Assembly: GCF_000378985.1 (NCBI RefSeq)
Contig: NZ_KB905370.1
Span: 3,617,342-3,681,341, forward strand
Reading direction: 5' to 3'
Source of the DNA: Ensifer sp. BR816
Lineage (GTDB): Bacteria; Pseudomonadota; Alphaproteobacteria; Rhizobiales; Rhizobiaceae
DNA: 64,000 nt
This document shows positions 15,538-23,710 of this stretch, one piece after another. Position numbers and translations under genes: made by a program. The number at the start of each line of letters is the position of its first letter. Position 1 is the first letter of the stretch. The notes beneath the pieces were generated by a model that worked only from the letters and a program-made list of their open reading frames with translations, made no database searches and was not told the origin of the DNA.

Positions 15538-17361
15538 ATGAGGGTGTCGCCGGCCGCCTTCCAGCGCGCGTTCAATCTCGACCAGTGGCGCATGGCGCTG
15601 AAGGCAATCGCCGAGAAGCGCGGGACGACCACAGTCACCGAAAGCACGCTCGCCACAGCGATCAACCGACAGACATGGATTAACACATTTCGCGCTCGCT
15701 CGGACGGGGTGATCGCCATCGCTCGTATCGTTCTGGCGATTGGCAGCCTCTGGATTACATGGCTTGATGCCGCCACCCCGCGCCCTCACTCGAACCTCAT
15801 CTTCTGGCTGCTCACCGCTTATCTGGTCTACGCCATCGCCGCAGCCCTTTTTGTTTGGAAAGCGCCGGTCCATCTGGTCCGCGGCACGTTCGTACGACAC
15901 ATGATCGACGTCGCCACTTTGATTGGCTTGGCGTTTCTGACAGGTCGCCTGTCTGGCCCGGTCTTCATGCTGATGCCTTTTGTCCAGCTGACTGCGACGC
16001 TGCACTGGCTCTGGCGCGGCGCCCTATGGACTGGCTCCATTGGGATTGCGGTCCTGGCATACTTGGCGTTTTCGAGTACCGGCTGGCCGTTCAATTCGGA
16101 CGTGGACGCGGCGGTCGCCCTGTCGTTCATTCTCTCCTTGCTGACAGCCACGATTCTTCTCACATGGCTGGGGACCCACCAGGAGGTGGTGCGCTCGCAT
16201 TTGTTGCGACTCGTCGAACGGACGCCTTCAGCGCCCGATGGGCGCGATTGGCCCGCCGAAGCGGCATTGGACTATGCGGCGCAGGTGATGCGCGTCGGTC
16301 GCGTGCTGCTGATGTGGAGCGATGGTGACGAACCCTGGACCAATCTCGCAATATGGAAGAACGGCGCATGCGAGGTCAGGCATCTGTCACCGACCGCCTA
16401 TCTGCCATGGACGCCGGAAGTGCTGCAGCATGCAAGTCTCCTCGTTACCGACGCGAAACACTCCCGAGCCCTCATTCATCGCGGCGAGGGGCGCTTCGAT
16501 CGATGGCGCGGCGACGAGTTGCCAATTTCTCCGGCGCTCGCCGCCGACTTCTCGATCGCTTCGGCAATCTCGGTGCAGTTCCGCGCAATCGATGTCGAAG
16601 CGCGCCTGTTCCTCCTCGATCCGCCGGCCCCGACCCTGGATGACGTCGCCATGGCGGAGATTGTCGCCGACCGATTGAAGACACTCTTCGAGCAAGCGAT
16701 CCTGCTGCGCCGTCTCAGCGATGCGGCCGCCGTTGAGGAGCGCGTCAAGATTGGACGGGATATACACGACGGAGTGCTGCAAACGCTGGCGGGAACCGCC
16801 CTGCAACTGCAGGCCTTGCGCTCGTCAAAGTGCGAACGTGACGAGATCGACAGGCGTCTGTTGGCCATACAATCCATGCTTTTCGAAGAACAAAGAGATC
16901 TCCGCGCGCTCATTCGCGCGGCGGAGCGGGGATCCGACCATCGCCACGCAATCGACTCTCCATTGGCGCTGCGATTGGAAGCCCTAGCCGAACGTCTGCG
17001 GCAGCAATGGTCGATCGACTTTCGCTTCGTTCTGGATCCCGAAGACCTTTGGATGCCGGCCGCTATCATCGACGAGCTGACGCGGATGATTGCCGAGGCA
17101 ACCGCCAACGCCGCGCGCCATGGGCACGCGCGAAAAGTCGAGGCCCGGCTCCGCCTCGGCGAGGGGATGGTGATCCTGACCGTCGACGACGACGGAACGG
17201 GCTTCGGTTTTGACCGGCGGCTTGAGCATTCGGAGCTCGAGAGCAGCAAGGTCGGTCCGCGAAGCCTGCGTGAACGTGTGGCGACCCGGGGCGGAGAGCT
17301 CTCGATCGACAAGGTGGAGCAATGGACGCGGATAACCATCAAGATCCCGGCTCATCCCTGA
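15538..17361 (+). CDS. NarX/DesK-type membrane sensor histidine kinase
   Basis: 607 residues with AAGGAG upstream of the ATG. Residues 55-212 contain five or six membrane segments without a large periplasmic loop, so the signal is probably sensed in or at the membrane. A GAF-like cytoplasmic region follows (about 235-385). The HisKA_3 dimerisation box has E-E-R-V-K-I-G-R-D-I-H-D-G-V with phosphoacceptor His410. The ATPase domain shows E-A-T-A-N-A-A-R-H-G (N box) and D-D-D-G-T-G-F-G (G1 box). The response regulator gene overlaps its last 40 bases. The signal is unknown. Confidence 0.93.
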   Translation: MRVSPAAFQRAFNLDQWRMALKAIAEKRGTTTVTESTLATAINRQTWINTFRARSDGVIAIARIVLAIGSLWITWLDAATPRPHSNLIFWLLTAYLVYAIAAALFVWKAPVHLVRGTFVRHMIDVATLIGLAFLTGRLSGPVFMLMPFVQLTATLHWLWRGALWTGSIGIAVLAYLAFSSTGWPFNSDVDAAVALSFILSLLTATILLTWLGTHQEVVRSHLLRLVERTPSAPDGRDWPAEAALDYAAQVMRVGRVLLMWSDGDEPWTNLAIWKNGACEVRHLSPTAYLPWTPEVLQHASLLVTDAKHSRALIHRGEGRFDRWRGDELPISPALAADFSIASAISVQFRAIDVEARLFLLDPPAPTLDDVAMAEIVADRLKTLFEQAILLRRLSDAAAVEERVKIGRDIHDGVLQTLAGTALQLQALRSSKCERDEIDRRLLAIQSMLFEEQRDLRALIRAAERGSDHRHAIDSPLALRLEALAERLRQQWSIDFRFVLDPEDLWMPAAIIDELTRMIAEATANAARHGHARKVEARLRLGEGMVILTVDDDGTGFGFDRRLEHSELESSKVGPRSLRERVATRGGELSIDKVEQWTRITIKIPAHP

Positions 17362-18002
17362 GCCCGCGCATCGTTATCGTCGATGATCACCTGATCGTCC
17401 TCGACGCGCTATGCCTTTTGATCGCGGCTGAGTCCGATTGGCAGGTGGTGGCCAAATGCAGAACCGCCGGGGAGGCGATCGAGGTTGTCGCGACCGAGCC
17501 CGTCGATGTCGTCGTCCTCGATCTGCGGATGCCGGAAATAACCGGACTGGATCTCGTTCGTCGCCTCCATAGCGATCGGCCGGATCTGCCTTGCGTCATT
17601 CTCACCGCTGATATCAGTGATGAAGAACTTGCCGAGGCGATGCACAATGGGGTGCGCGGCGTTGTCCTCAAGGAACAGGCGCCGAGCGTCCTTATCGAAT
17701 GCATTCGGGCGGTCATGGTGGGCGGCACCTATTTGGCCGATCAAGGTTTGAGTGCCGCGATTGATCGGATCCGCGAACGCGATGACGAACGTCGGTCGGT
17801 CATCGAGAAGTTGACGCCGCGCGAACTCGAGATCTCCGGCCTCGCGGCCGAAGGTTTACGAAGTCGGGAAATAGCCGCGCGGCTCGGAATAACCCCCGGC
17901 ACCGTCAAGCTCCACCTTCATAGTGTCTACAGCAAGCTCAACATCACGACGCGCGTCGAACTCGCCAATATTTCCCAGCGGCTGCAGCTTGGTTCGAGCT
18001 GA
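17322..18002 (+). CDS. NarL/FixJ-type response regulator
   Basis: 226 residues. The receiver domain has the acidic pair at Asp21-Asp22 (I-V-I-V-D-D-H), phosphoacceptor Asp67 (V-V-L-D-L-R-M-P), and the conserved lysine in V-V-L-K-E-Q. The C-terminal LuxR-type helix-turn-helix reads L-T-P-R-E-L-E-I ... G-I-T-P-G-T-V-K-L-H-L-H. It is translated from inside the kinase gene (40-base overlap), so it is the cognate partner. It ends two bases from the convergent SGNH gene, which gives no direct hint of the target genes. Confidence 0.95.
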   Translation: MDADNHQDPGSSLSPRIVIVDDHLIVLDALCLLIAAESDWQVVAKCRTAGEAIEVVATEPVDVVVLDLRMPEITGLDLVRRLHSDRPDLPCVILTADISDEELAEAMHNGVRGVVLKEQAPSVLIECIRAVMVGGTYLADQGLSAAIDRIRERDDERRSVIEKLTPRELEISGLAAEGLRSREIAARLGITPGTVKLHLHSVYSKLNITTRVELANISQRLQLGSS

Positions 18003-18004
18003 TA

Positions 18005-19387
18005 TCATTGCGGGCTTGCGACGGGCGGCTGGCACGCTGCCCCGCAATTTCGCAGAGCATTCGTCCTTTGCGTTATCGGAACGCCCTGTCCCTGCGCCGG
18101 CATGCGGCGGAGGATCTCCTGCGCAGCAAATTCGGCCCCGGCACGACTGAAATGCGCGTTGGGCGCGTAGAGAAGAATGGGCTGGGCTTGAGCGCGCATG
18201 GCCTCATGGAGATCGATAACCTCGACGCCCTCGGCCGCGGCGGCGGCGAGAACCTTTCTCCTCAGCGGGTCGAAGGGGCGGTCCGATGAGAACGGTCCGA
18301 TGAAGCGGTCCATCCTCGGCACGTAGACGAGCCTGAATGAACCGCCCCAGCTCTCGGAAAGTGCTTTCGCGCGATGCAATACCTGTCTGAACTCCGGGTT
18401 CGCTGGCGTAATCTTCGGATAGACCAATCCCAGTCTCGTGAGAGTTTGCTGCAGGGCGAAAAAATTGCGCATCAGGGCGGTTCTGGTCAGAAGATCGATG
18501 CTCTTCACCGGGACATTCTTGCGTTCGGCCAAAATGCTCCGGGCCTCGCGCATGGTCGCTTGCGCTGTCGATTGCGAACCGTAGTTCGCCTCCTGCGAAA
18601 GCGCTGCGCGAAGCCAGGGCACTGCAAGTTCGCGGTCCAGATTCTCCCAGTCATTGCCTTCGAAGAAGACCATCATCACATGCCGGGGACGTAATGTTTC
18701 ACCAAACCGGCCGAGCATAGCGAGTTCGAGCAGTGGACCATTTCCTCGTATGCCCATGCTCGCAGTGTTGAGGCCACCGGCCCGCAGCCTCGCTGCAAGG
18801 TCCTGGCCCGAGGGCAGGCAGAAGCCCTCGACGACGGAGTCTCCCAGGAGCATCAGGTCCAACCGGCGGTCATACACATCGTCCGGATTGTTGAAGCCGT
18901 AGCGGTCCGCCATGTAGCTTACGATGCCACTTTTCGACGTGCACAGCACCACCTGCGTCGACGGGAAACCGGACAGCAGGGCCTCGGGAAGTTCGTCGGT
19001 GCCGGACAGCCGATTCAGGCCACGCAATGTGAAGCCAGGCACGGCGTTCTTGTTGCGCCTCAGCGTTTCGGCCTGCGCCGCGCTGAGCTGGCCGAACATT
19101 TCCAACCGGACCGAGACGACCGAGACCGTGTGCATCGCCTCGAAGAGGAAGAGGGCGAGCAACATGCTCGAGGCAGAAATGCCGACAACTGTAGAAAAGC
19201 GCGGCTTCGCGAGTAAGCCGATGCCCATCAAGGCTGCTCCCAGCAGGCCTGGAATCAGCACGTAGCGGATGAAATGCGGGGTCTCGGCTGCGAATAGTTG
19301 GTAATTCAGCAGAGCGTAGATCGGACTCAACAATAGGTACAAGCCGGGCACTGCGCATACCAAAAGCCCAAGATGCCGCTTTGTCAT
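18005..19387 (-). CDS. Membrane-anchored SGNH/GDSL-hydrolase-like protein
   Basis: 460 residues from ATG 19387, with AGGAGG and GAGGTC upstream. Three hydrophobic segments fill the first 95 residues; the rest is a SGNH-like domain outside the membrane. Block I is L-M-L-L-G-D-S-V-V-E-G-F (Ser nucleophile), block II M-G-I-R-G-N-G-P, block III F-F-E-G-N-D-W, and block V-like N-A-H-F-S-R-A-G with the histidine. So the hydrolase residues appear intact. Such proteins add or remove acetyl or other acyl groups on glycans. It is divergent from SxtJ, DUF5989 and carbamoyltransferase genes, a grouping I know from other bacteria. Confidence 0.82.
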   Translation of the reverse strand: MTKRHLGLLVCAVPGLYLLLSPIYALLNYQLFAAETPHFIRYVLIPGLLGAALMGIGLLAKPRFSTVVGISASSMLLALFLFEAMHTVSVVSVRLEMFGQLSAAQAETLRRNKNAVPGFTLRGLNRLSGTDELPEALLSGFPSTQVVLCTSKSGIVSYMADRYGFNNPDDVYDRRLDLMLLGDSVVEGFCLPSGQDLAARLRAGGLNTASMGIRGNGPLLELAMLGRFGETLRPRHVMMVFFEGNDWENLDRELAVPWLRAALSQEANYGSQSTAQATMREARSILAERKNVPVKSIDLLTRTALMRNFFALQQTLTRLGLVYPKITPANPEFRQVLHRAKALSESWGGSFRLVYVPRMDRFIGPFSSDRPFDPLRRKVLAAAAAEGVEVIDLHEAMRAQAQPILLYAPNAHFSRAGAEFAAQEILRRMPAQGQGVPITQRTNALRNCGAACQPPVASPQ

Positions 19388-19821
19388 GACCTCTTGTCCT
19401 CCTCGCAAACCGTTCAGCAAGACGCGCGCTTGCCGACCGCTCGTTCAAGCGGCCGATTCCGACTTGTCTGTTTTGACGGCTTTGGCTGATAAAGGTCTTA
19501 TCTCTTGCACTTGAATTCACACAAATGGATTGAGAATAGAACTTATGGGCAGCATTTTTTGTCCGGCGGAATATAAGGAGTTTTGCTGGTCGAGTCTCCC
19601 CAAAAACGCCCGGTCGGCCAAATGGTCTGATTGAAACCGCCCTTTTCGTTTCAGCCGCAAGCACGCCTCGGCGGCCGCCTATATCCAATGGCATATTGAC
19701 CGGAACGGTCGTCGATTGTTCTATACCACCGCCCCTATACGGGGCCTTTCAGGCAAGACGCGACGGCATTTCGCGTATAACGTATTTTAGGGATTAGCAC
19801 TGGCCGCTGAGGAAGTGCACA
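19388..19821. promoter_or_regulatory. Divergent promoter region between SGNH and sxtJ-like genes
   Basis: 434 bases with no supported ORF. It should carry promoters for both flanking units. A short palindrome GCCCC-5-GGGGC lies at 19732-19746, about 76 bases before the SxtJ-like start, and could be an operator or a leader hairpin. The left part (19490-19570) is A+T rich. Confidence 0.45.
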
Positions 19822-20253
19822 ATGAACCAGTCGCACGAACCTTTTTCCGAGCACGCCTTGGAGGGGCCGTCGAACCGCAGCTTCGGCTACACGGTCGGCG
19901 GCATCCTCCTCGCTTTCGTTCTCGTAAGATGGATTATCAGTGGCGGACTGACTCCCATCACGACGGCGCTTGCGGTTGTCGGCGGTGTCCTCGTCCTGTT
20001 GGCGTTCGCCGCTCCCGACTGGCTCGCCGTGCCAAACCGGCTGTGGACCAAGCTCGGCCTGTTGCTGTTCAAGATCGTCAATCCGGTGGTGATGCTGCTG
20101 ATTTATGCGGTCGCCTTCGTGCCGATCGGGGTTTTTTTGAAGCTGCGCGGCTACGATCCGCTCGCTGCCGCCTTCGACAAGAGCGTCGACACCTACTGGA
20201 ACAAGCGGTCACCACACGAACCGGATCCGACGACGATGCGCAATCAGTTCTGA
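19822..20253 (+). CDS. SxtJ-family membrane protein
   Basis: 143 residues, the usual SxtJ size. Three hydrophobic segments: about residues 24-40, 45-66 and 78-106, ending in a charged tail with Y-W-N-K-R. The P-N-R-L-W-T-K-L-G-L-L-L motif before the last helix is characteristic. The family was named from the saxitoxin cluster but is widespread beside carbamoyltransferases, with unknown biochemical role. Here it heads a three-gene unit with DUF5989 and a carbamoyltransferase, at the inner membrane. Confidence 0.85.
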   Translation: MNQSHEPFSEHALEGPSNRSFGYTVGGILLAFVLVRWIISGGLTPITTALAVVGGVLVLLAFAAPDWLAVPNRLWTKLGLLLFKIVNPVVMLLIYAVAFVPIGVFLKLRGYDPLAAAFDKSVDTYWNKRSPHEPDPTTMRNQF

Positions 20254-20311
20254 CCGCAGGCAGTTCTGAAGCGACAAACCGGCGCCGGGTTATGGCTGGA
20301 GGAAATGCGAC

Positions 20312-20461
20312 ATGGAACTGGTACGTGAGCTCTGGGCCTATATGGGCGTGCGCAAGAAGTTCTGGCTATTGCCGATCTTTATCGTTCTCGGTGTTTTCGG
20401 TGCATTGGTGGTCCTGACCCAGGGCACCGCGGTGGCGCCGTTCATCTACACCCTGTTCTGA
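20312..20461 (+). CDS. DUF5989-family single-pass micro-protein
   Basis: 49 residues, beginning M-E-L-V-R-E-L-W-A-Y and followed by R-K-K-F-W-L-L-P-I, then one membrane helix and a terminal P-F-I-Y-T-L-F. This matches the short DUF5989 family very closely in length and both end motifs. GGAGG lies ten bases before the ATG. It ends 13 bases before the carbamoyltransferase ATG, clearly in the same transcript. Function unknown; a small membrane partner for SxtJ or the carbamoyltransferase is a reasonable guess. Confidence 0.88.
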   Translation: MELVRELWAYMGVRKKFWLLPIFIVLGVFGALVVLTQGTAVAPFIYTLF

Positions 20462-20474
20462 GCCGGGCCGCCCC

Positions 20475-22307
20475 ATGCGTATTCTCGGTATCTCGGCGTT
20501 CTACCACGACAGCGCCGCGGCGCTGGTCGAAGACGGGGTGATCGTCGCCGCCGCCCAGGAGGAGCGGTTCACCCGCAAGAAGCACGACGCCGCCTTTCCG
20601 GCCGAGGCGGCGGCCTATTGCCTGGCGGCGGCCGAATGCGACATGGCCGACATCGACCACGTCGTCTTCTACGACAAGCCGTTTCTGAAGTTCGAGCGGT
20701 TGCTGGAGACCTATCTGGCGACGACGCCGCGCGGCTTCCGCTCCTTCAGAATGGCGATGCCGCTCTGGATCAAGGAAAAACTGTTTCAAAAGAAACTGTT
20801 GCGCAGCCAACTGGGAAAGCTTGCCGGATCGAAGGAATGGTCCGGCTCACTGCTCTTCACGGAGCATCATCTGGCGCATGCGGCCAGCGCGTTCTTTCCG
20901 TCGCCCTTCCAAAGCGCCGCGGTGCTGACGATGGATGGGGTCGGGGAATGGTGCACGACGTCGCTCGGCCATGGCCGCGACAACGATCTCGAGATCCTCA
21001 AGGAGATCCGCTTCCCGCACTCGCTCGGGCTGCTTTATTCGGCGTTCACCTACTACACCGGCTTCAAGGTCAATTCCGGAGAGTACAAGGTGATGGGCCT
21101 GGCGCCCTATGGCCGCCCGCAGTTCGCGCAGAAGATCCTGGATCATCTGATCGACCTGAAGGAGGATGGGTCGTTCCGTCTCGACCAGCGCTATTTCGAC
21201 TACTGCGCCGGTCTCACCATGACCTCCCCGGCCTTTCATCGGCTGTTCGGCGCCGAGCCGCGCAAGCCGGAATCGCCCCTGACCCGGCGCGAGATGGATC
21301 TCGCCGCGTCGATCCAGGCGGTCACCGAAGAGGTCGTCTTGAGACTGGCCCGGTATGCCCGCCAGGAAACCGGCGAGCGTCGGCTTTGTCTCGCCGGCGG
21401 CGTCGCTCTGAACTGCGTCGCCAACGGCAAGCTGCTGCGGGAGGGGATTTTCGACGACATCTGGATCCAGCCGGCGGCCGGCGATGCGGGTGGCGCGGTC
21501 GGCGCGGCGCTCGCCGCCTGGCACGGTTATCTCGGACACGGCCGCGTTCTCGACGGAAGGGACCGCATGGCCGGCGCCTTTCTCGGCCCCGGCTTCGACC
21601 AACGCGACATCGAGAAGCGGCTGTCGGCCGCCGGCGCCGTCTACACCGTGCTTGACGACGACGCGGTGATCGCCCGCACCGTCGACGCGCTGGTCGACGA
21701 CAAGGCGGTCGGATGGATGCAGGGCCGCATGGAGTTCGGACCGCGGGCGCTGGGCGGCCGGTCGATCCTCGGGGATCCGCGCTCGCCGACGATGCAAAAG
21801 ACGCTCAATCTCAAGGTCAAATACCGCGAAAGCTTCCGCCCCTTTGCCCCGTCCGTCCGGCGCGAGGATGTGGCGGAGTGGTTCGACATTGACGCAGACA
21901 GTCCCTACATGCTGCTCGTGGCCGATGTGCTCGACCGGCGGAAACTGCCGCTCGGTCCGAACGAGGCCGACCTGTTCGGCATAGACCGCCTGAACGTGCC
22001 GCGGTCGGAGATCCCGGCCGTGACGCATGTCGATTATTCGGCCCGCGTGCAGACGGTGCATCCCGACACCAATCCACGCTATTGGGCGCTTTTGAGCGCC
22101 TTCAAGCAGCGAACCGGCTGTCCCGTGCTGGTCAATACCAGCTTCAACGTCCGCGGCGAGCCGATCGTCTGCACCCCACAGGATGCCTTCCACTGTTTCA
22201 TGGGCACCGAGATCGAATGTCTCGTCGTCGGCAACTGCTTTTTGAGGAAGGAAGATCAGCCGTCGCACCTGCGGCAGGACTACAAGGACCGCTTCGCGCT
22301 CGACTAA
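20475..22307 (+). CDS. Carbamoyltransferase (NodU/CmcH family)
   Basis: 610 residues, full family length. The N-terminal Kae1-like domain starts M-R-I-L-G-I-S-A-F-Y-H-D-S-A-A-A-L and contains the metal-binding H-H-L-A-H-A-A-S-A-F-F. The C-terminal domain has G-W-M-Q-G-R-M-E-F-G-P-R-A-L-G-G, the hallmark carbamoyl-AMP-binding loop. The enzyme uses carbamoyl phosphate and ATP to carbamoylate a hydroxyl group. NodU does this on Nod factor sugar, but no nod genes are here, and the companions SxtJ, DUF5989 and SGNH instead mark a separate conserved group. The acceptor is unknown, plausibly a cell-envelope glycan or lipid. Confidence 0.93.
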   Translation: MRILGISAFYHDSAAALVEDGVIVAAAQEERFTRKKHDAAFPAEAAAYCLAAAECDMADIDHVVFYDKPFLKFERLLETYLATTPRGFRSFRMAMPLWIKEKLFQKKLLRSQLGKLAGSKEWSGSLLFTEHHLAHAASAFFPSPFQSAAVLTMDGVGEWCTTSLGHGRDNDLEILKEIRFPHSLGLLYSAFTYYTGFKVNSGEYKVMGLAPYGRPQFAQKILDHLIDLKEDGSFRLDQRYFDYCAGLTMTSPAFHRLFGAEPRKPESPLTRREMDLAASIQAVTEEVVLRLARYARQETGERRLCLAGGVALNCVANGKLLREGIFDDIWIQPAAGDAGGAVGAALAAWHGYLGHGRVLDGRDRMAGAFLGPGFDQRDIEKRLSAAGAVYTVLDDDAVIARTVDALVDDKAVGWMQGRMEFGPRALGGRSILGDPRSPTMQKTLNLKVKYRESFRPFAPSVRREDVAEWFDIDADSPYMLLVADVLDRRKLPLGPNEADLFGIDRLNVPRSEIPAVTHVDYSARVQTVHPDTNPRYWALLSAFKQRTGCPVLVNTSFNVRGEPIVCTPQDAFHCFMGTEIECLVVGNCFLRKEDQPSHLRQDYKDRFALD

Positions 22308-22362
22308 AGCGCCGCGCTTTGGAACGCGCAAAGGACGCTCAAGCACTTTTGAGAGCATCCTT
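22308..22362 (-). repeat. Rhizobial intergenic repeat, copy D (diverged)
   Basis: Read on the minus strand the segment contains CAAAAGTGCTTGAGCG, then TCCTTTGCGCGTTCC and GCGCGGCGC, which follows the repeat consensus seen at 15302 and 31689. It lies right after the carbamoyltransferase stop and may serve as its transcript end. Bases 22363-22550 show no gene. Confidence 0.5.
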
Positions 22363-22550
22363 CTGCTTTCAGTGACTGACCGGAAAGGAGGATGCCCTAA
22401 CGTCTGCACTCAATCTAAGCTACGATCTTGTACTCGATTTTTTGTGCGGCACTGATCTCGCAGCATCGCCTCGCCGTCGCCGCCGGTCTTCCCCCGGACG
22501 GCGGGCGTCTGCACGACCATATGGCCGACCCAGCCACATGGTTTCGCCCA

Positions 22551-23015
22551 TCATTCCTTCACTTCGGTTCCGTCGGGATCGAAGACGGCCTCTAGGTCCC
22601 TCCCCTGATAGGCTATCTGAAGCTCGTAACTTTCCTTGCCGTCGCGCATCAGCTTCTCAGCAAGCTTGATCTTTCCGCCGGCGAATTTGGTGTTAACGGC
22701 CGTGCGCACCGCCTGAGGCACCGCTTCCATGGGCATTGATTCCTCGACGACGAGGAGCCCACCATCGCGATCATACGACACATCACGCGCTGTCTCGCCT
22801 TCGATGCTTTCGATTTCATAGACCAGCTCTCCGTTTTCGACTTCCTCGGCACAGGCCTTGATCGTCGCCTTGGGATACGCCTTGTCGAAGACGTCTCGCA
22901 CCGCCGACGGCACCTTCTCGCAGGCGATCTCCTGTTCCTCGGCGGATACGTCGGTCGCTCCTGGCAAGAAAAAGGCGAGTGCACCGAGCGCTACATAGTG
23001 ACGAGCAAGTTTCAT
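22551..23015 (-). CDS. Periplasmic PepSY-like protein
   Basis: 154 residues from ATG 23015, with GGAGG upstream. A signal peptide (M-K-L-A-R-H-Y-V-A-L-G-A-L-A-F-F-L ... V-S-A-E) is followed by two repeats of a helix plus strands: V-P-S-A-V-R-D-V-F-D-K-A-Y-P-K-A-T-I and V-P-Q-A-V-R-T-A-V-N-T-K-F-A-G. Both repeats fit the PepSY-like (DUF2874-type) pattern, where the second half ends in Y-E-I or Y-E-L. Such proteins bind or inhibit periplasmic partners; no specific role can be given. Confidence 0.72.
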   Translation of the reverse strand: MKLARHYVALGALAFFLPGATDVSAEEQEIACEKVPSAVRDVFDKAYPKATIKACAEEVENGELVYEIESIEGETARDVSYDRDGGLLVVEESMPMEAVPQAVRTAVNTKFAGGKIKLAEKLMRDGKESYELQIAYQGRDLEAVFDPDGTEVKE

Positions 23016-23710
23016 TGAGGGCCTCCTGGATAGGATCTCATCGAGCTTTCGCGTTGACTCCATCAGTAAACATCTGCCTCGGCCCTTCAGCAATCCCCAC
23101 GACCGGTCTACATAATTTTGTCTATGTGCAAATTTCGTAAAGTAGTATAGTTTCTATATGAAGGGGAAATTCTGGGGTTTCAAAATTCTATGTAGTTTTT
23201 ATGATATTGTAGTTTCCTTAAAATTGTCTTTTATGCAAAGTATTGCATACGGGTTGCGTGAATTATATTGGCGGAGAATTTATAAATTATCCGCCAGAGA
23301 CACCTCCCACCAAGATATAAACGCGCTGCGATATCGATTGGACCCCGACATTTAACGCGGGCAACTTTTGCATCGCATCAAAAATACATTCGAATGCAGC
23401 CTTCTTTACTTCTTACTTCGCAAGGGCCTCAAGGAGGTTCACATGAAGGCAAAACGCTTCAGCATCCCTGGTTGCCGGGACAGCCCCCGAAAGGCGGGGC
23501 ATGCGCATTAACGAGCACAGAATAATCGGCATTTGAAGCAGAGGCCCGAGCTCGCATCACCTTGGCGAAAGGGCGCACCCGCAAGCGTCAGCATAGTCGG
23601 CTGTAAGATTATCTCGTCCGCGTAGCCGGCTAGCCGCCTAAAGATCGGATGATCGCGAGACGAGCTTCACTAGGACGGACTGGTGAGAGACTTTGCCTCG
23701 GAGACACGCC
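23016..23710. other. A+T-rich gap before the RND operon
   Basis: 695 bases. Bases 23100-23300 are far richer in A+T than the flanks and contain a 65-codon ORF (23158-23355) without a ribosome binding site; I do not support it. A strong ribosome binding site at 23431 precedes a 22-codon ORF listed separately. Bases 23512-23690 show nothing recognisable. The RND promoter should lie here. Confidence 0.5.
23443..23511 (+). CDS. Possible leader peptide or stump of a lost gene
   Basis: A 22-residue ORF (M-K-A-K-R-F-S-I-P-G-C-R-D...) follows AAGGAGG with ideal five-base spacing (23431-23437, ATG 23443). It ends 200 bases before the first RND pump gene. The strong translation signal on such a short ORF suggests a regulatory leader or the surviving start of a deleted gene. 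Confidence 0.25.
   Translation: MKAKRFSIPGCRDSPRKAGHAH

Noticed and set aside
19732..19746. GCCCC/GGGGC palindrome as a terminator
   Set aside because: It is upstream of a gene, has only five-base arms and no T run; kept only as a possible regulatory site.
20475..22307. Assignment of the carbamoyltransferase as nodU
   Set aside because: The family is the same, but no nod genes or nod box are nearby, and its neighbours are SxtJ, DUF5989 and SGNH.
20847..22409. 520-codon minus-strand frame opposite the carbamoyltransferase
   Set aside because: The plus strand carries the full family signature; the reverse frame is an artefact of composition.
23158..23355. 65-codon ORF in the A+T-rich stretch
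   Set aside because: No ribosome binding site, A+T-rich codons unlike all neighbours, and no recognisable pattern; stop-poor chance frame.
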